From contig NZ_CP160403.1 in the NCBI RefSeq assembly GCF_040782645.1, forward strand, positions 3,286,001 to 3,350,000: a stretch of DNA of 64,000 nucleotides, in the 5' to 3' direction. The position numbers and the translations under genes are program-made. Under the pieces are notes generated by a model, which saw only the letters and a program-made list of their open reading frames with translations, made no database searches and was not told where the DNA came from. Origin of the DNA: Streptomyces sp. HUAS ZL42. GTDB taxonomy: Bacteria > Actinomycetota > Actinomycetes > Streptomycetales > Streptomycetaceae. Shown here piece by piece: positions 1 to 10,473 of the stretch. How positions within the stretch are numbered: the first letter of the stretch is position 1; each line of letters begins with the position of its first letter.

Positions 1-329
1 CGCACCTCCTCCGGATCGGCGGAGACCAGCTCCTTGCCGTCGAGCCAGATCTCGCCGGACATCCGGACGTTCTTGCCGCTCGCGCCGAGCCGGTGCAGGC
101 CCATGATGGCCAGCGAGGTGACGGACTTGCCGGAGCCCGACTCGCCCACGATGCAGAGGGTCTTGCCCTTCTCCACCTCGAAGCTGAGCCCGTCGACGGA
201 CCTGACCAGGCCGTCGTCGGTGGGGAAGTGCACCTTGAGGTCACGGACCGCGAGGAAGGCGTCGGGCGCGTTCGCGGGCGAGCTCGTGGGCTCGCCCACG
301 GCGGCACCGGTCTTGGAGAGTTCGGTCAC
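1..329 (-). CDS. dppD: Peptide ABC transporter ATP-binding protein (DppD/OppD-like), partial
   Basis: This is the N-terminal 109 residues of an ABC ATPase that would energise import of di- or oligopeptides with the permeases and binding protein next to it; the C-terminus lies beyond the left edge. The Walker A motif GESGSGKS is at about residues 62-69, followed by the SLAIMGL helix usual in DppD/OppD. The GTG start overlaps the TGA stop of the upstream permease gene in a GTGA arrangement, so translation is probably coupled. It is the fourth gene of a leftward operon. The signature and Walker B motifs cannot be seen. OppD and DppD cannot be told apart on this fragment. Confidence 0.9.
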   Translation of the reverse strand, partial: MTELSKTGAAVGEPTSSPANAPDAFLAVRDLKVHFPTDDGLVRSVDGLSFEVEKGKTLCIVGESGSGKSVTSLAIMGLHRLGASGKNVRMSGEIWLDGKELVSADPEEV

Positions 330-1333
330 GAGAGCCTCACGCGCGGGTCGGCGGCGGCGTACAGCAGGTCCACCAGGAGATTTGCGATCACGACGAAGAA
401 GGCGGCGAGCAGGGTGACGCCGAGGATCGGGGGCAGGTCGTTGTCGGTAATGCCCTTCACCGCGTACTCACCGACGCCGTGCAGCGAGAACACCGTCTCG
501 GTGATCACGGCACCGCCGAGCAGCAGGCCGAGGTCCATGCCGAACACGGTGATGATCGGCGTCAGCGCGGCCCTGAGGCCGTGCCGGGCGACCACCCTGC
601 GCTCGCGCAGGCCCTTGGCCCGGGCCGTGCGGATGAAGTCCTCGTTCATCGTCTCCAGCATGCCCGAACGGGTCAGCCGCGCGTAGATGGCGGAGTACAG
701 CAGGGCGAGTGTGCACCAGGCCGGGAAGAGGGTGTTGGCCCACTGCGCCGGGTTCTCGGTGAACGGGACGTAGGTGCGGCCGAAGATCGGCCACTGGTAG
801 GTGAACAGCAGGATCGCCAGGCTGCCGGTGAAGAACATGGGCAGCGAGACACCGGCGAGCGCGACACCCATGAAGGTGCGGTCGAAGAACGAGCGCGGCT
901 TCAGGGCGGAGATCACACCGACCACCACACCGGACACCAGCCACAGGATGGCGGCACCGAGGGCCAGCGAACCCGTCACCGGGAGGCGGGAGGTCAGCTG
1001 CGGCCAGACCGCCTCGTGGGTCTTGAAGGAGTAGCCGAAGCACGGCGCGTCGCAGTGCGCGGTCGTGGGACCCAGGTTGTAGGTGGCGCCGGCCACGATC
1101 CCCTTGATGAAGTGCCAGTACTGGATGTACACGGGCTCGTCGAGACCGAGGTTGTGCTTGACCGCTGCGATGTCGGCCTTCGTCGGGCTCTTGCCGATGT
1201 ACTGCTGCGCGAGCTGGTCGGCCGTCTGGCCTGCGAGCCGTGGCAGCAGGAAGAAGATGGCGAAGGTGACCGCAGTGACGACCAGCAGCAGGATCAATGC
1301 CGCGAACGTCCGGCGGAGGATGTACGAGATCAC
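326..1333 (-). CDS. dppB: Peptide ABC transporter permease (DppB/OppB family)
   Basis: A 335-residue inner-membrane permease of the DppB/OppB type. A first membrane helix runs from about residue 8 to 30, followed by an extracytoplasmic segment (about 40-110) containing two closely spaced cysteines (HCDAPC), then a cluster of helices. The cytoplasmic EAA-like loop, with RTARAKGL followed by a glycine, contacts the ATPase. The length is normal for the family. The start is GTG without a clear Shine-Dalgarno, about 70 bases after the binding-protein gene. The end overlaps the ATPase start. It should pair with the DppC-type permease at 3212-4210 to form the translocation pore. Confidence 0.93.
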   Translation of the reverse strand: MISYILRRTFAALILLLVVTAVTFAIFFLLPRLAGQTADQLAQQYIGKSPTKADIAAVKHNLGLDEPVYIQYWHFIKGIVAGATYNLGPTTAHCDAPCFGYSFKTHEAVWPQLTSRLPVTGSLALGAAILWLVSGVVVGVISALKPRSFFDRTFMGVALAGVSLPMFFTGSLAILLFTYQWPIFGRTYVPFTENPAQWANTLFPAWCTLALLYSAIYARLTRSGMLETMNEDFIRTARAKGLRERRVVARHGLRAALTPIITVFGMDLGLLLGGAVITETVFSLHGVGEYAVKGITDNDLPPILGVTLLAAFFVVIANLLVDLLYAAADPRVRLS

Positions 1334-1402
1334 GGGGACCGGCGCTGGTGCCCGCGGGCCGCGAAGCCCGCGGGCACCAATGCCTTCACCTGCCTTCCGG
1401 GG

Positions 1403-3151
1403 CTACTTCTTGGTCGTGCCGATGTTGAGGTAGTCGTACTGCCCGCTCCAGGCCGCCGAGGAGACCATGTTGGTGAACGTCGTCGGGCGGTACAGCAGGA
1501 CCTTGAAGTAGGTCAGCGGAACGAGGGCAGCCTCGTCCATCACCTTCTTGTCGATCTGTGTGTACAGGGCGTCGCGGGCGGACTTGTCCTCGGTCGCGAT
1601 CGCCTTCTCCAGGTTCGCGTTGACCTCGGGGTTGTTCAGCTGCGACAGGTTGGTGTTGCCGGACGCGCCGATGGCGTCACCGTGCAGGATCTGCTGCAGG
1701 AAGCCGTAGCCGGACGGCCAGTCGGCACCCCACTGCATCATCATCAGACCGATGTTCTGCTTCTTGTCGAACTCCGGCACACCCGCGTAGTCGGTGAAGT
1801 ACTTGCCCGACGGGTACTGCTTCAGCGTGGCGTTGATGCCGGCCGCCTTCAGCGAGTTGATGATCGCGGTGGCCGCGTCGATCTCCTGCGGACGGTCGCT
1901 GCGCGCGGAGATGTTCGTGCTGATCGACGTCTTGCCGCAGGCCTTCAGCTGCTCCTTGGCCTTGGCCACGTCGCCCTTGTTGCCGTCGGTGGCGTACACG
2001 TCCGCCTTCTCGTAGCCGGGGATGTCCGGCGGGAGGACGGTGGTGGCGATGTCACCGCGGATCGGGCCGCCCTCGGCGGTCTGCACGGAGACCTTGTCGA
2101 TGGCGTACTCGACGGCCTTGCGGCAGGCGACGTTGTCGAACGGCGCGAGCTTGGTGTTGATCGCCATGTAGACGAGACGGCCACCGTAGGTGTTGTCGGT
2201 GTTGGCCTTCTTGTCGGCGTCGTTGACGACCTGCGCCTGGGTCGAGGCCTGGACACCCGTACCGCCCAGGTCGATCGCGTCACCGGCCTGGACGTCCTTG
2301 TCGATGGTCTCCGCGTTGACCTTGAGGTTGACCACGATCTTGTCCGGGTACTGCTTGCGCAGCGGGTCGGTGCTCGCGTCCCAGTTCTCGTTGCGGACGA
2401 GGACGGCCTGCTTGCCCTCGTCGTAGCTCTGGAACTTGTAGGAGCCCGAGGACACGATGCTCTTGACGTAGTCGATGCCCTTGTCCTTGGCCTGGGGCAC
2501 CGGAGCCGTCTGCGGCGTCGCGACCAGGTAGTCGAACTCCTGGAAGGCGCGGTTGAGCTTGAAGACGATCGTGGTGTCGTCCGGCGTCTCGATGGACGCC
2601 AGGCCGCCGGCGCTCTTGTCCTTGTAGGGGCCCTTGTACTTGTCGCCGCCCGCGAGGAACTGCTGGAAGTAGTTCGGGCCGAGGGAGAGGACGTCGCGCG
2701 CGAAGTTGGAGCGCTCGACGGCGTACTTGACGTCCTTCGACGTGATCGGCGTGCCGTCCTGGTACTTCAGGCCCGTACGCAGCTTGTACGTCCAGGTCTT
2801 GCCTCCGTCGCCCGGCACACCCGGGCTCGCGGCGAGGTCCGGGACCAGCTCGTTGCCCTTCTCGCCCGGGGCGGGCTTGAAGGTCATGAGCGGACGCGCG
2901 TAGAGACGGCTGAAGTTGTACATGTACGCGTAGTACGTGTTGCCGGGGTCGAAGGAGTCCGGCACGTCGGACAGCTCGTAGGTGACCGTGCCCCCCTTCG
3001 CGGTGGAGGCGTTGACAACGTCCTTGGTCGCTGCGTTGGCCCCAGCCGACTTCGTCCCGTTGTCAGTGTTGTCATCGGCCTTGCTGCATGCCGCGAGCAG
3101 CAGGCTCGCACTGCCGATGGCCGCAACCGCGGCCAGCGCTGACCTTCGCAT
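1403..3151 (-). CDS. dppA: Peptide-binding lipoprotein, SBP family 5 (DppA/OppA-like)
   Basis: Extracellular solute-binding protein of the family 5 peptide class, about 582 residues. The N-terminus is a lipoprotein signal, MRRSALAAVAAIGSAS followed by the lipobox LLAAC, so the protein is anchored outside the membrane by its cysteine. Family features include DVKYAVERS, AVEYAID and the late LVPLTYF region. A GTG seven codons upstream is possible, but the ATG at 3151 is preferred because GAAGGGGAAG sits at the right distance before it and the signal peptide is then normal. It lies between the two permease genes, so the operon order is C-A-B-D. The precise ligand cannot be read from the sequence. 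Confidence 0.93.
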   Translation of the reverse strand: MRRSALAAVAAIGSASLLLAACSKADDNTDNGTKSAGANAATKDVVNASTAKGGTVTYELSDVPDSFDPGNTYYAYMYNFSRLYARPLMTFKPAPGEKGNELVPDLAASPGVPGDGGKTWTYKLRTGLKYQDGTPITSKDVKYAVERSNFARDVLSLGPNYFQQFLAGGDKYKGPYKDKSAGGLASIETPDDTTIVFKLNRAFQEFDYLVATPQTAPVPQAKDKGIDYVKSIVSSGSYKFQSYDEGKQAVLVRNENWDASTDPLRKQYPDKIVVNLKVNAETIDKDVQAGDAIDLGGTGVQASTQAQVVNDADKKANTDNTYGGRLVYMAINTKLAPFDNVACRKAVEYAIDKVSVQTAEGGPIRGDIATTVLPPDIPGYEKADVYATDGNKGDVAKAKEQLKACGKTSISTNISARSDRPQEIDAATAIINSLKAAGINATLKQYPSGKYFTDYAGVPEFDKKQNIGLMMMQWGADWPSGYGFLQQILHGDAIGASGNTNLSQLNNPEVNANLEKAIATEDKSARDALYTQIDKKVMDEAALVPLTYFKVLLYRPTTFTNMVSSAAWSGQYDYLNIGTTKK

Positions 3152-3211
3152 GATGGTCTGCTTCCCCTTCACTGTTGGAAACCTGTTGGACTCTCGTCGC
3201 GGCGCCGCAGG

Positions 3212-4210
3212 TCAGCGGCTGCGCGGGTCGAGAGCATCACGGAGACCGTCGCCGAGCAGATTGAATGCCAGAACGGTCACGAAGATGGCAAGACCGGGCA
3301 CGATCATGTACTGGGGATCGACCTGGTAGTAGTCGACCGCCTGATTGAGCATGCCGCCCCACGAAGCCTGCGGGGGCTGGATGCCGACGCCGAGGAAGCT
3401 GAGGCTCGCCTCGAAGAGGATGTTGGTCGGGATGAGCAGCGTCGAGTAGACGATGATCGGGCCGACCAGGTTCGGGAGCAGCTCCCGGAAGAGGATGTAC
3501 GGCCCCTTGGCACCCATGCCCCGTGAGGCGTCGACGAACTCGCGCTCCCGCAGGGCGAGGGTCTGCCCCCGGACGATACGTCCCAGGTAGGGCCAGTTGA
3601 AGAAGCCGATGACGAAGATCAGCACGCTGATGTGGAGCGGCAGGCCTTCCAGGCCGAAGGCACCGCCCTGGAGCGTGGCGGAGATGGCGATGGCGAACAG
3701 CAGGAGGGGGAAGGCGAGGAAGGTGTCCATCAGCCGGCTGATGATCGTGTCGACCCGCCCGCCGTAGTAACCGGCCACCACACCGAGGACCGCGCCGATC
3801 GTGTTGGACAGGATCGTCGCGCCGAACGCGACGACCAGCGAGACCCAGGAACCCTCCAGGATGCGGGTGGCGATGTCGCGCCCGAACTTCGGCTCGACAC
3901 CGAGCGGGTGGTCCCAGCTCATGCCGCCGAAACCGCCCTTGGGCAGGGAGGTGTTGGGGTCGATGAGGTCCTGGTGGAAGGCGTTGGGGTCGAGGCCGAA
4001 GACCGCCTGGATGGGGCGCGAGAGGATCGCGATCAGTATCAGCAGGATCACGACGACCCCACCCGCGACGGCCACCCTGTCCTTCTTGAAACGGGACCAG
4101 GCGATCTGCCCCAGGGAACGGCCCTCGATCTGCCCCTTCGCGACGCCGGTGAGCACAGCCTCCGGCTGCGCCTCGGCTGCCGCTCCGGTGGTCTCGATCG
4201 GTGCGGTCAC
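3212..4210 (-). CDS. dppC: Peptide ABC transporter permease (DppC/OppC family)
   Basis: A 332-residue DppC/OppC permease and the first gene of the leftward operon. A cytoplasmic N-terminal tail of about 40 residues precedes the first helix (VVVILLILIAILS). A periplasmic loop with FGGMSWDHPLGVEPKFGRD, typical of this subfamily, follows, then five further helices and the EAA loop REREFVDASRGMGAKG. The start is GTG with AGAGGGG about 11 bases upstream. It ends with DALDPRSR, a common C-terminus for the family. The partner permease is at 326-1333. Confidence 0.93.
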   Translation of the reverse strand: MTAPIETTGAAAEAQPEAVLTGVAKGQIEGRSLGQIAWSRFKKDRVAVAGGVVVILLILIAILSRPIQAVFGLDPNAFHQDLIDPNTSLPKGGFGGMSWDHPLGVEPKFGRDIATRILEGSWVSLVVAFGATILSNTIGAVLGVVAGYYGGRVDTIISRLMDTFLAFPLLLFAIAISATLQGGAFGLEGLPLHISVLIFVIGFFNWPYLGRIVRGQTLALREREFVDASRGMGAKGPYILFRELLPNLVGPIIVYSTLLIPTNILFEASLSFLGVGIQPPQASWGGMLNQAVDYYQVDPQYMIVPGLAIFVTVLAFNLLGDGLRDALDPRSR

Positions 4211-4564
4211 AGTGACCCGACCCCTCTCGCCGGTGGTGACCGGCCTTTGTCCGCCGCTGTCGGCGGCTTCGTTCGCTTACCTACTACGCGGCCTGCGCCG
4301 ATGGTGCGGCCCAACTGTCCAATTGATCCTTTTGATGCCGATCGGCACTCGTTCAGAGGATCGATGACCTCGCGTCTGAGAGGCGAGTCTTCAACGCGCT
4401 CACGATCACACGCCAGGTCTGGCAGAGAAAGTATGCGCAACCGTGATGCCGACCTGGGCATTCCGTTATCCGAACGCAACGCTTCGCCCTGCGGACGCGC
4501 CTGACCCACCGGTCACTCCGCCGCGCATCAGCGGGTGACAGGCGTCACATCATGACCACATGGC
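4211..4564 (-). promoter_or_regulatory. Intergenic leader upstream of the dpp operon
   Basis: About 350 bases with no convincing gene lie between dppC and the end of the first sseB-like gene. The region must hold the dpp promoter. Two small perfect hairpins (GCCGGT/ACCGGC and CCGCCG/CGGCGG) are close to the dppC start. The rest is AT-richer than the flanking genes. I did not find a confident -10/-35 pair. An open frame on the minus strand here has poor codon bias and is rejected. Confidence 0.4.
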
Positions 4565-5365
4565 TCAGTAGGCCCCAGGAGGACCCGGATAGCCGTACCC
4601 GGCCGCCGGTGCCTGGGCGGGGGCGGGGGCATGGGCCTCGCGGTCGTAGAAGGGGCGGGCGTTGGCCCGCATCCACAGCACGACCGGGTCGTAGTCGTCG
4701 GACATCGCGACCGTCGACACGGGCAGACCGTCCGGGACCGCGCCGATGGACTGCTGCATCATCGAGCGCACCGAGTCGACGGCGGTCGGCGAGGTGTCGT
4801 ACACGTCCAGGCCGATGGCGAGGTACGGCGCGCCGAGCGCCGGCTGCACCCAGGCGCGGCGCAGCCCGCGGACCGCCGGGGTGCGGTGGGCGTTCTGCGC
4901 GAGCAGGGCGTAGAACTGGGGGATCTCGATACCGGGTTCCGAGAGACGCAGGGGGCCTGCCGGCTGGCGGTCCAGGCCCGTCGCGATGCGGCGCAGGTCG
5001 AGCCAGGGGATGCCGACGCCGCCACCCGGGGCGTGCGGGTTCAGCCAGAGGCCGTAGTGGTCCGGGTACAGGGTGCGGGCGACGTCGACTCCGTCGACCA
5101 CCTCGTACGAGCGGTTCCAGCCGCTGGCGGAGAGCTCCTGGGCGGAGGTGACACAGGGGGCGTAACCGTAGCCGTCGACCTCCATGTTCCCGTACTGGGC
5201 GTCCGGGGAGCCGGCCTGGCCGTGCCAGAGAAGCATCCAGACCTGGCCGGAGGACGGCGTCGCGAGCGCGCGCAGCAGCGCCTCGTAGGCGTCGTAGCGC
5301 CCGGGCGTCACCTGGCGCAGCATGTGCTCGACCTGCCCGGTCGCGGCAGTGCCGCTTGCGCTCAC
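4565..5365 (-). CDS. SseB-like protein (enhanced serine sensitivity family)
   Basis: A 266-residue protein resembling the enhanced-serine-sensitivity SseB family, a soluble two-domain fold known genetically from E. coli but of unknown biochemical activity. Features include MLLWHGQAGSPDAQYG in the N-terminal half, GYGYAPCVTSAQELSASGW, and a C-terminal half (PYLAIGLDVYD) that aligns with the second copy at 5486-6280. It ends in a Pro/Ala/Gly/Tyr-rich tail. GTG at 5365 is chosen because GAAGGGCGG sits just upstream; an earlier in-frame start lacks a ribosome site. It lies 120 bases downstream of the paralogue in the same direction. The location next to glycine/serine catabolic genes fits the family name but proves nothing about function. 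Confidence 0.8.
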   Translation of the reverse strand: MSASGTAATGQVEHMLRQVTPGRYDAYEALLRALATPSSGQVWMLLWHGQAGSPDAQYGNMEVDGYGYAPCVTSAQELSASGWNRSYEVVDGVDVARTLYPDHYGLWLNPHAPGGGVGIPWLDLRRIATGLDRQPAGPLRLSEPGIEIPQFYALLAQNAHRTPAVRGLRRAWVQPALGAPYLAIGLDVYDTSPTAVDSVRSMMQQSIGAVPDGLPVSTVAMSDDYDPVVLWMRANARPFYDREAHAPAPAQAPAAGYGYPGPPGAY

Positions 5366-5485
5366 CTTTAACCGCCCTTCAGATGTCCTGGCCCCCGGAT
5401 ATGAAACCAGCTTAGGTTGCTCCACCCGCAACAGGCGCCCAAGAGCTCGGGCGTTGTCGAGGGTTGGCGAGTGCGGGCGAAGTCG

Positions 5486-6280
5486 CTAGTAATCCCTCGT
5501 ATAGAAGGGGCGTACCTGCTCCCGCATCCAGTCCGCCACCGGATCTCCCTGGGCCACGTCGAGCAGGACCAGGTTGACCGGCCACTTCACCGCTGTCCCG
5601 GCCAGGGCCCGGGACAGCGCCTCCATGGGAACGGTGCGGAGGTCGCCCTCCCACTGGGACACCTCCACGCCTATGAACAGGACCGGGTCGGCCGTCTCGA
5701 CGGCGGCCAGGCAGCGGCGGGCCGTGAGGACGACGCCCGTTTCGGCGAACTCGGCCGAAGCCGCGGCGAGGAAGTCGACCGGGTCGTCCTGCCAGTCGGG
5801 CTCGAAGAGGCGGACGCGGCCGCCGCCGGCGGGGCCGTCCAGCGGGGTGCGGCCCACGCGGCACAGTTCCGCCACGGCGGGCGGCGGGAGCGGGATGCCG
5901 ACCACGCCGTCCGGGTTCAGGGCAATGCCCACCTGCGGGGGCAGACCGCGGGCGAACTCCACGGCGGGCGCGACGGTGTACGACATGTGGGAGCCGACGA
6001 CGTGCCGGAACTGCTCCTCGGAGCTGAAGACGGGGACGTACGCCTGCCCTTCGATCTCCAGCGTGGGCAGGTCGAGGGGACCGCTGTGCGGGCCGCCGCC
6101 GTTGGGCAGCGGCACCCACACGAAGCTGCGGCCGAGCACCTCGACGATCCGGCCGCCGGCCGTCGGGATGCCGACGGAGGCGGAGAGCACCTCCTCCAAC
6201 TCGTTGCCGGGCCACCCGCCGTGCGGATGGGGGTGCGCCTGTATCGGGAAGTCCGCGGGAAGGTCCGCCGGGAAGTCCAT
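5486..6280 (-). CDS. SseB-like protein, second copy
   Basis: A 264-residue SseB-family protein paralogous to the next gene downstream. The shared frame includes the region with EQFRHVVGSHMSYTVAP in the N-terminal domain, VGIALNPDGVVGIPLPP in the middle and PVLFIGVEVSQ in the C-terminal domain. The paralogues end similarly, with ADWMREQVRPFYTRDY here and LWMRANARPFYDREA in the other. No signal peptide or membrane segment is seen, so it is cytoplasmic. It probably forms a two-gene unit with the downstream copy. The function is unknown; the family name comes from a serine-sensitivity phenotype. Confidence 0.78.
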   Translation of the reverse strand: MDFPADLPADFPIQAHPHPHGGWPGNELEEVLSASVGIPTAGGRIVEVLGRSFVWVPLPNGGGPHSGPLDLPTLEIEGQAYVPVFSSEEQFRHVVGSHMSYTVAPAVEFARGLPPQVGIALNPDGVVGIPLPPPAVAELCRVGRTPLDGPAGGGRVRLFEPDWQDDPVDFLAAASAEFAETGVVLTARRCLAAVETADPVLFIGVEVSQWEGDLRTVPMEALSRALAGTAVKWPVNLVLLDVAQGDPVADWMREQVRPFYTRDY

Positions 6281-6394
6281 TTCTCTACCGCCTGCTGGGA
6301 ACCACTGCTGTGGCTGGAAAGGCTAACCGGTACGGGCCCGTGGGGACTCCGCCCGCGTCACCAACCTGGTCCGGTGAGCACACCTGGCCCGCAC

Positions 6395-7069
6395 CTAGCC
6401 CGTGAAGCCGATCCTGCGCAGTGTGTCCGCTGCCTGCCGGTCCAGGAGGACCGCCGAGCCGCAGCCCTGTGGCAGGTCGCCCTTCTCCACGGAGCGCAGC
6501 AGGTGGCCGGCCGCGGTGCGGTGGCGCAGGAAGGCGTAGCGCGAGACGCCGCGGCCGCGCTCTCGCTGGCCCTCGAGTGCGGTGTCCGGGGCGACGTCGA
6601 GGAGGAGCAGGTGCAGGGTGCCGCCGCGGCGGCGGGCCGCGCGGGAGAGCCAGCCGCGCACCCAGGCCTGCGTGCCGCAGTCGTGCACGACGACGCCGTC
6701 GCCCGTGCGCAGGGCGCGGCGCAGTCCGGCGTAGTGCGCGAGGCGGACGAGGGGACGGTAGAGCGCGTACGGCAGGAAGCGGGGCATGCGGGCGTCCCAG
6801 CGGTCGCGGGTGTCCTGGGAGTCGATGCGTGTTCCCTTCACCGTCCGCTTCATGAGCGTGGACTTGCCGCTCCCGGGCAGTCCGGTGATCACGACCAGGT
6901 CGTGGGGACCGAAGAGCAGGGCGTGCGGGCTGCGGCCGGAGCGCTCGCGCAGGTCGCGGACCACGGGTGCGGGGAGCGGGCCGCACCCCTCGAGGGCCGG
7001 GGCCGTGGGCTGCTTGGGCAGCGCCATGCCCGAGGTCGTCGCGTACACCGTGGTCCTGTTCACCGTCAT
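6395..7069 (-). CDS. P-loop ATPase/kinase-like protein (AAA_33 type)
   Basis: A protein of about 224 residues with the P-loop GLPGSGKS at about residues 63-70, followed by TRIDSQDTRDRWDARMP and a lid-like arginine-rich segment (SRAARRRGGT). This is the pattern of small nucleoside/polynucleotide-kinase-like P-loop proteins rather than hexameric AAA machines. ATG at 7069 is preceded closely by AGGGGAGG. A GTG two codons later has better spacing and is an alternative start. It is divergent from the glycine riboswitch and gcvT. The substrate is not evident. Confidence 0.72.
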   Translation of the reverse strand: MTVNRTTVYATTSGMALPKQPTAPALEGCGPLPAPVVRDLRERSGRSPHALLFGPHDLVVITGLPGSGKSTLMKRTVKGTRIDSQDTRDRWDARMPRFLPYALYRPLVRLAHYAGLRRALRTGDGVVVHDCGTQAWVRGWLSRAARRRGGTLHLLLLDVAPDTALEGQRERGRGVSRYAFLRHRTAAGHLLRSVEKGDLPQGCGSAVLLDRQAADTLRRIGFTG

Positions 7070-7244
7070 CGTCCTCCCCTGAGGTCGGGTAAGTACCTTC
7101 CCCACCGAGCGTAAAGAGAAGGTAATGGCAGATGTCTCGCGTTTTCGTGCGCGTACCGCCACAGGCTGGTTACAGATGCGGCCTGCCGCAATCGGTGCCG
7201 GGCGTGCAATGATGTCGGCGCCAACTGCATACCGGCCGTTCGAA

Positions 7245-7445
7245 TCCGCGCGGGAGAGTTCCCAGCCCTGGCTGGGACGCCGAAGGAGCAAGTCCCTCCC
7301 TTGAATCTCTCAGGCCCCGTTACCGCGCGGGCGAGGCACATCTGAAAAGCGGGCCGCTGCGACAGCGGCTCCACCCAAGGTGCAAGCCAGGACCCCTGTG
7401 CGGTCATGGCGAACCTCTCAGGTTCCGATGACAGATGGGGAGGAA
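7245..7445 (+). ncRNA. Tandem glycine riboswitch (two aptamers)
   Basis: Two glycine-aptamer-like units lie in the leader of gcvT. The first has CGCGGGAGAG at about 7249, GCCGAAGGAGCAAG at about 7279, the AATCTCTCAGGC core at about 7304, and a closing CCGCGCGGG. The second has a similar core, GGCGAACCTCTCAGG, near 7408, closing with GACAGATGGGGAGG near 7430. The gap of about 40 bases to the gcvT ribosome site and ATG at 7483 leaves room for an expression platform. Known glycine riboswitches activate glycine cleavage genes when glycine is high, which fits gcvT-gcvH-glyA-sdaA downstream. Boundaries are approximate. Confidence 0.9.
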
Positions 7446-7482
7446 CGACCTCGCCCGTCATGCCTTTGGAGACGACCGACCG

Positions 7483-8610
7483 ATGAGCAGTACCGAACCC
7501 GCAGAGAAGCGTCGCACCGCACTCGATGCCGTGCACCGCTCGCTCGGCGCCACGATGACCGACTTCGCCGGCTGGGACATGCCCCTGCGCTACGGCTCCG
7601 AGCGCGACGAGCACAACGCCGTACGCACCCGGGCCGGTCTCTTCGACCTTTCGCACATGGGCGAGATCACCGTCACCGGACCGCAGGCAGCCGCCTTCCT
7701 GAACCACGCGCTCGTCGGCGACATCGCCTCCCTCGGCGCCGGCCGCGCCCGCTACACCATGATCTGCCGGGCCGACGGCGGCATCCTCGACGACCTGATC
7801 GTCTACCGGCTCGCCGAGACGGAATACATGGTCGTCGCCAACGCCTCCAACGCCCAGGTGGTGCTGGACGCGCTGACCGAGCGCGTCTCCGGCTTCGACG
7901 CCGAGGTGCGCGACGACCGGGACGCGTACGCGCTGATCGCCGTCCAGGGCCCCGAGTCCCCCGGCATCCTCGCGTCCCTCACCGACGCCGACCTCGACGG
8001 GCTGAAGTACTACGCCGGTCTGCCCGGCACGGTCGCCGGCGTCCCGGCGCTGATCGCGCGCACCGGCTACACGGGCGAGGACGGCTTCGAGCTGTTCGTG
8101 GCCCCGGCCGACGCGGAGAAGCTGTGGCAGGCACTGACCGAGGCGGGCTCCCCGGCCGGCCTTGTCCCGTGCGGGCTGTCCTGCCGGGACACGCTGCGCC
8201 TGGAGGCGGGCATGCCGCTGTACGGGCATGAACTCTCCACCTCCCTCACCCCCTTCGACGCCGGGCTCGGACGGGTCGTGAAGTTCGAGAAGGAGGGCGA
8301 CTTCGTGGGGCGCGAGGCGTTGCGGAAGGCCGCGTCCCGCGCCGAGGAGAACCCCCCGCGCGTCCTCGTCGGCCTGGTCGCCGAGGGCCGTCGCGTCCCG
8401 CGCGCCGGGTACCCGGTCGTCGTCGGCGGCGAGGTGATCGGCGAGGTCACCTCCGGCGCGCCCTCCCCCACGCTGGGCAAGCCGATCGCCATGGCCTACG
8501 TCGACGCGGCGCACTCGGCGCCCGGCACGCCCGGCGTCGGCGTGGACATTCGAGGCAGCCACGAGCCCTACGAGGTCGTGGCCTTGCCCTTCTACAAGCG
8601 CCAGAAGTAG
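7483..8610 (+). CDS. gcvT: Glycine cleavage system aminomethyltransferase (T protein)
   Basis: A 375-residue T protein. It transfers the methylene group from the aminomethyl-lipoyl H protein to tetrahydrofolate, releasing ammonia. Family landmarks are [15 protein letters not shown] near the N-terminus, the folate-site region [23 protein letters not shown], and [17 protein letters not shown] in the second half. The C-terminus is the usual barrel domain ending in [15 protein letters not shown] at 7483 follows TTTGGAG at a suitable distance. It is the first gene after the glycine riboswitch and is followed by gcvH after 119 bases. The P protein (gcvP) is not in the window. Confidence 0.96.
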   Translation: MSSTEPAEKRRTALDAVHRSLGATMTDFAGWDMPLRYGSERDEHNAVRTRAGLFDLSHMGEITVTGPQAAAFLNHALVGDIASLGAGRARYTMICRADGGILDDLIVYRLAETEYMVVANASNAQVVLDALTERVSGFDAEVRDDRDAYALIAVQGPESPGILASLTDADLDGLKYYAGLPGTVAGVPALIARTGYTGEDGFELFVAPADAEKLWQALTEAGSPAGLVPCGLSCRDTLRLEAGMPLYGHELSTSLTPFDAGLGRVVKFEKEGDFVGREALRKAASRAEENPPRVLVGLVAEGRRVPRAGYPVVVGGEVIGEVTSGAPSPTLGKPIAMAYVDAAHSAPGTPGVGVDIRGSHEPYEVVALPFYKRQK

Positions 8611-8729
8611 AGACTGGGCGCGGCGGCCGGCTATCCGAACGTGACTCCGCGCACATTTCCGCTGCTCACAAGCGTGTACAGCAGTGCCTCATTCATCAGC
8701 ACTCCCTCGCCTACAGGAGAATTCAGGCC

Positions 8730-9107
8730 ATGAGCAACCCCCAGCAGCTGCGCTACAGCAAGGAGCACGAGTGGCTGTCGGACGCCGAGGACGGCGTCGC
8801 GACGGTCGGCATCACGGAGTTCGCGGCCAACGCGCTCGGTGATGTCGTCTACGCCCAGCTCCCCGATGTCGGCTCCACGGTGACCGCGGGCGAGTCCTGC
8901 GGCGAACTGGAGTCCACCAAGTCCGTGTCCGACCTGTACTCCCCGGTCTCCGGCGAGATCACCGAGATCAACGAGGACGTGGTGAACGACCCGTCGCTGG
9001 TGAACTCGGCCCCCTTCGAGGGCGGCTGGCTGTTCAAGGTGCGCGTCGCGGAGGAGCCGGCCGACCTGCTCTCCGCCGACGAGTACGCCGCCCACACCGC
9101 CGGCTGA
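8730..9107 (+). CDS. gcvH: Glycine cleavage system H protein
   Basis: A 125-residue lipoyl carrier that shuttles the aminomethyl group between the P, T and L proteins. The lipoylated lysine is K64 in [13 protein letters not shown], and the flanking Glu/Ser residues are those recognised by lipoyl attachment enzymes. It starts with the family-typical [15 protein letters not shown] lies about 10 bases before the ATG. It lies between gcvT and glyA in the riboswitch-controlled block, with 15 bases to glyA, so cotranscription with glyA is very likely. Confidence 0.96.
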   Translation: MSNPQQLRYSKEHEWLSDAEDGVATVGITEFAANALGDVVYAQLPDVGSTVTAGESCGELESTKSVSDLYSPVSGEITEINEDVVNDPSLVNSAPFEGGWLFKVRVAEEPADLLSADEYAAHTAG

Positions 9108-9122
9108 GGAGCCCTTCACCCG

Positions 9123-10388
<1,266 letters not shown>

Positions 10389-10399
10389 TTCCTTTTTGC

Positions 10400-10437
10400 G
10401 GGGTGCCACGCACACTCGAAGGTGGGCGTGGCACCCC
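10400..10437 (+). terminator. Hairpin between glyA and sdaA
   Basis: A perfect 12-bp inverted repeat, GGGGTGCCACGC paired with GCGTGGCACCCC, with a 14-base loop. It begins 12 bases after the glyA stop. No T-run follows it, so it could be a terminator of the actinomycete stem-only type, or an RNA-stability or attenuation element that lowers sdaA expression relative to glyA. Confidence 0.6.
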
Positions 10438-10473
10438 CACTCCCCGCACCACCCCCCGTATTGAGGAGTCACC

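Noticed and set aside
479..3142. Very long open frame opposite the dpp genes
   Set aside because: Shadow frame caused by GC-rich third positions; no ribosome site and no family resemblance, while the minus-strand genes are clear.
4207..4509. Minus-strand 100-codon frame upstream of dppC
   Set aside because: Poor codon bias and overlaps the expected dpp promoter region; no recognisable protein.
7239..7250. GTTCGAATCC resembling a tRNA T-loop
   Set aside because: No cloverleaf around it; it lies at the start of the glycine riboswitch.
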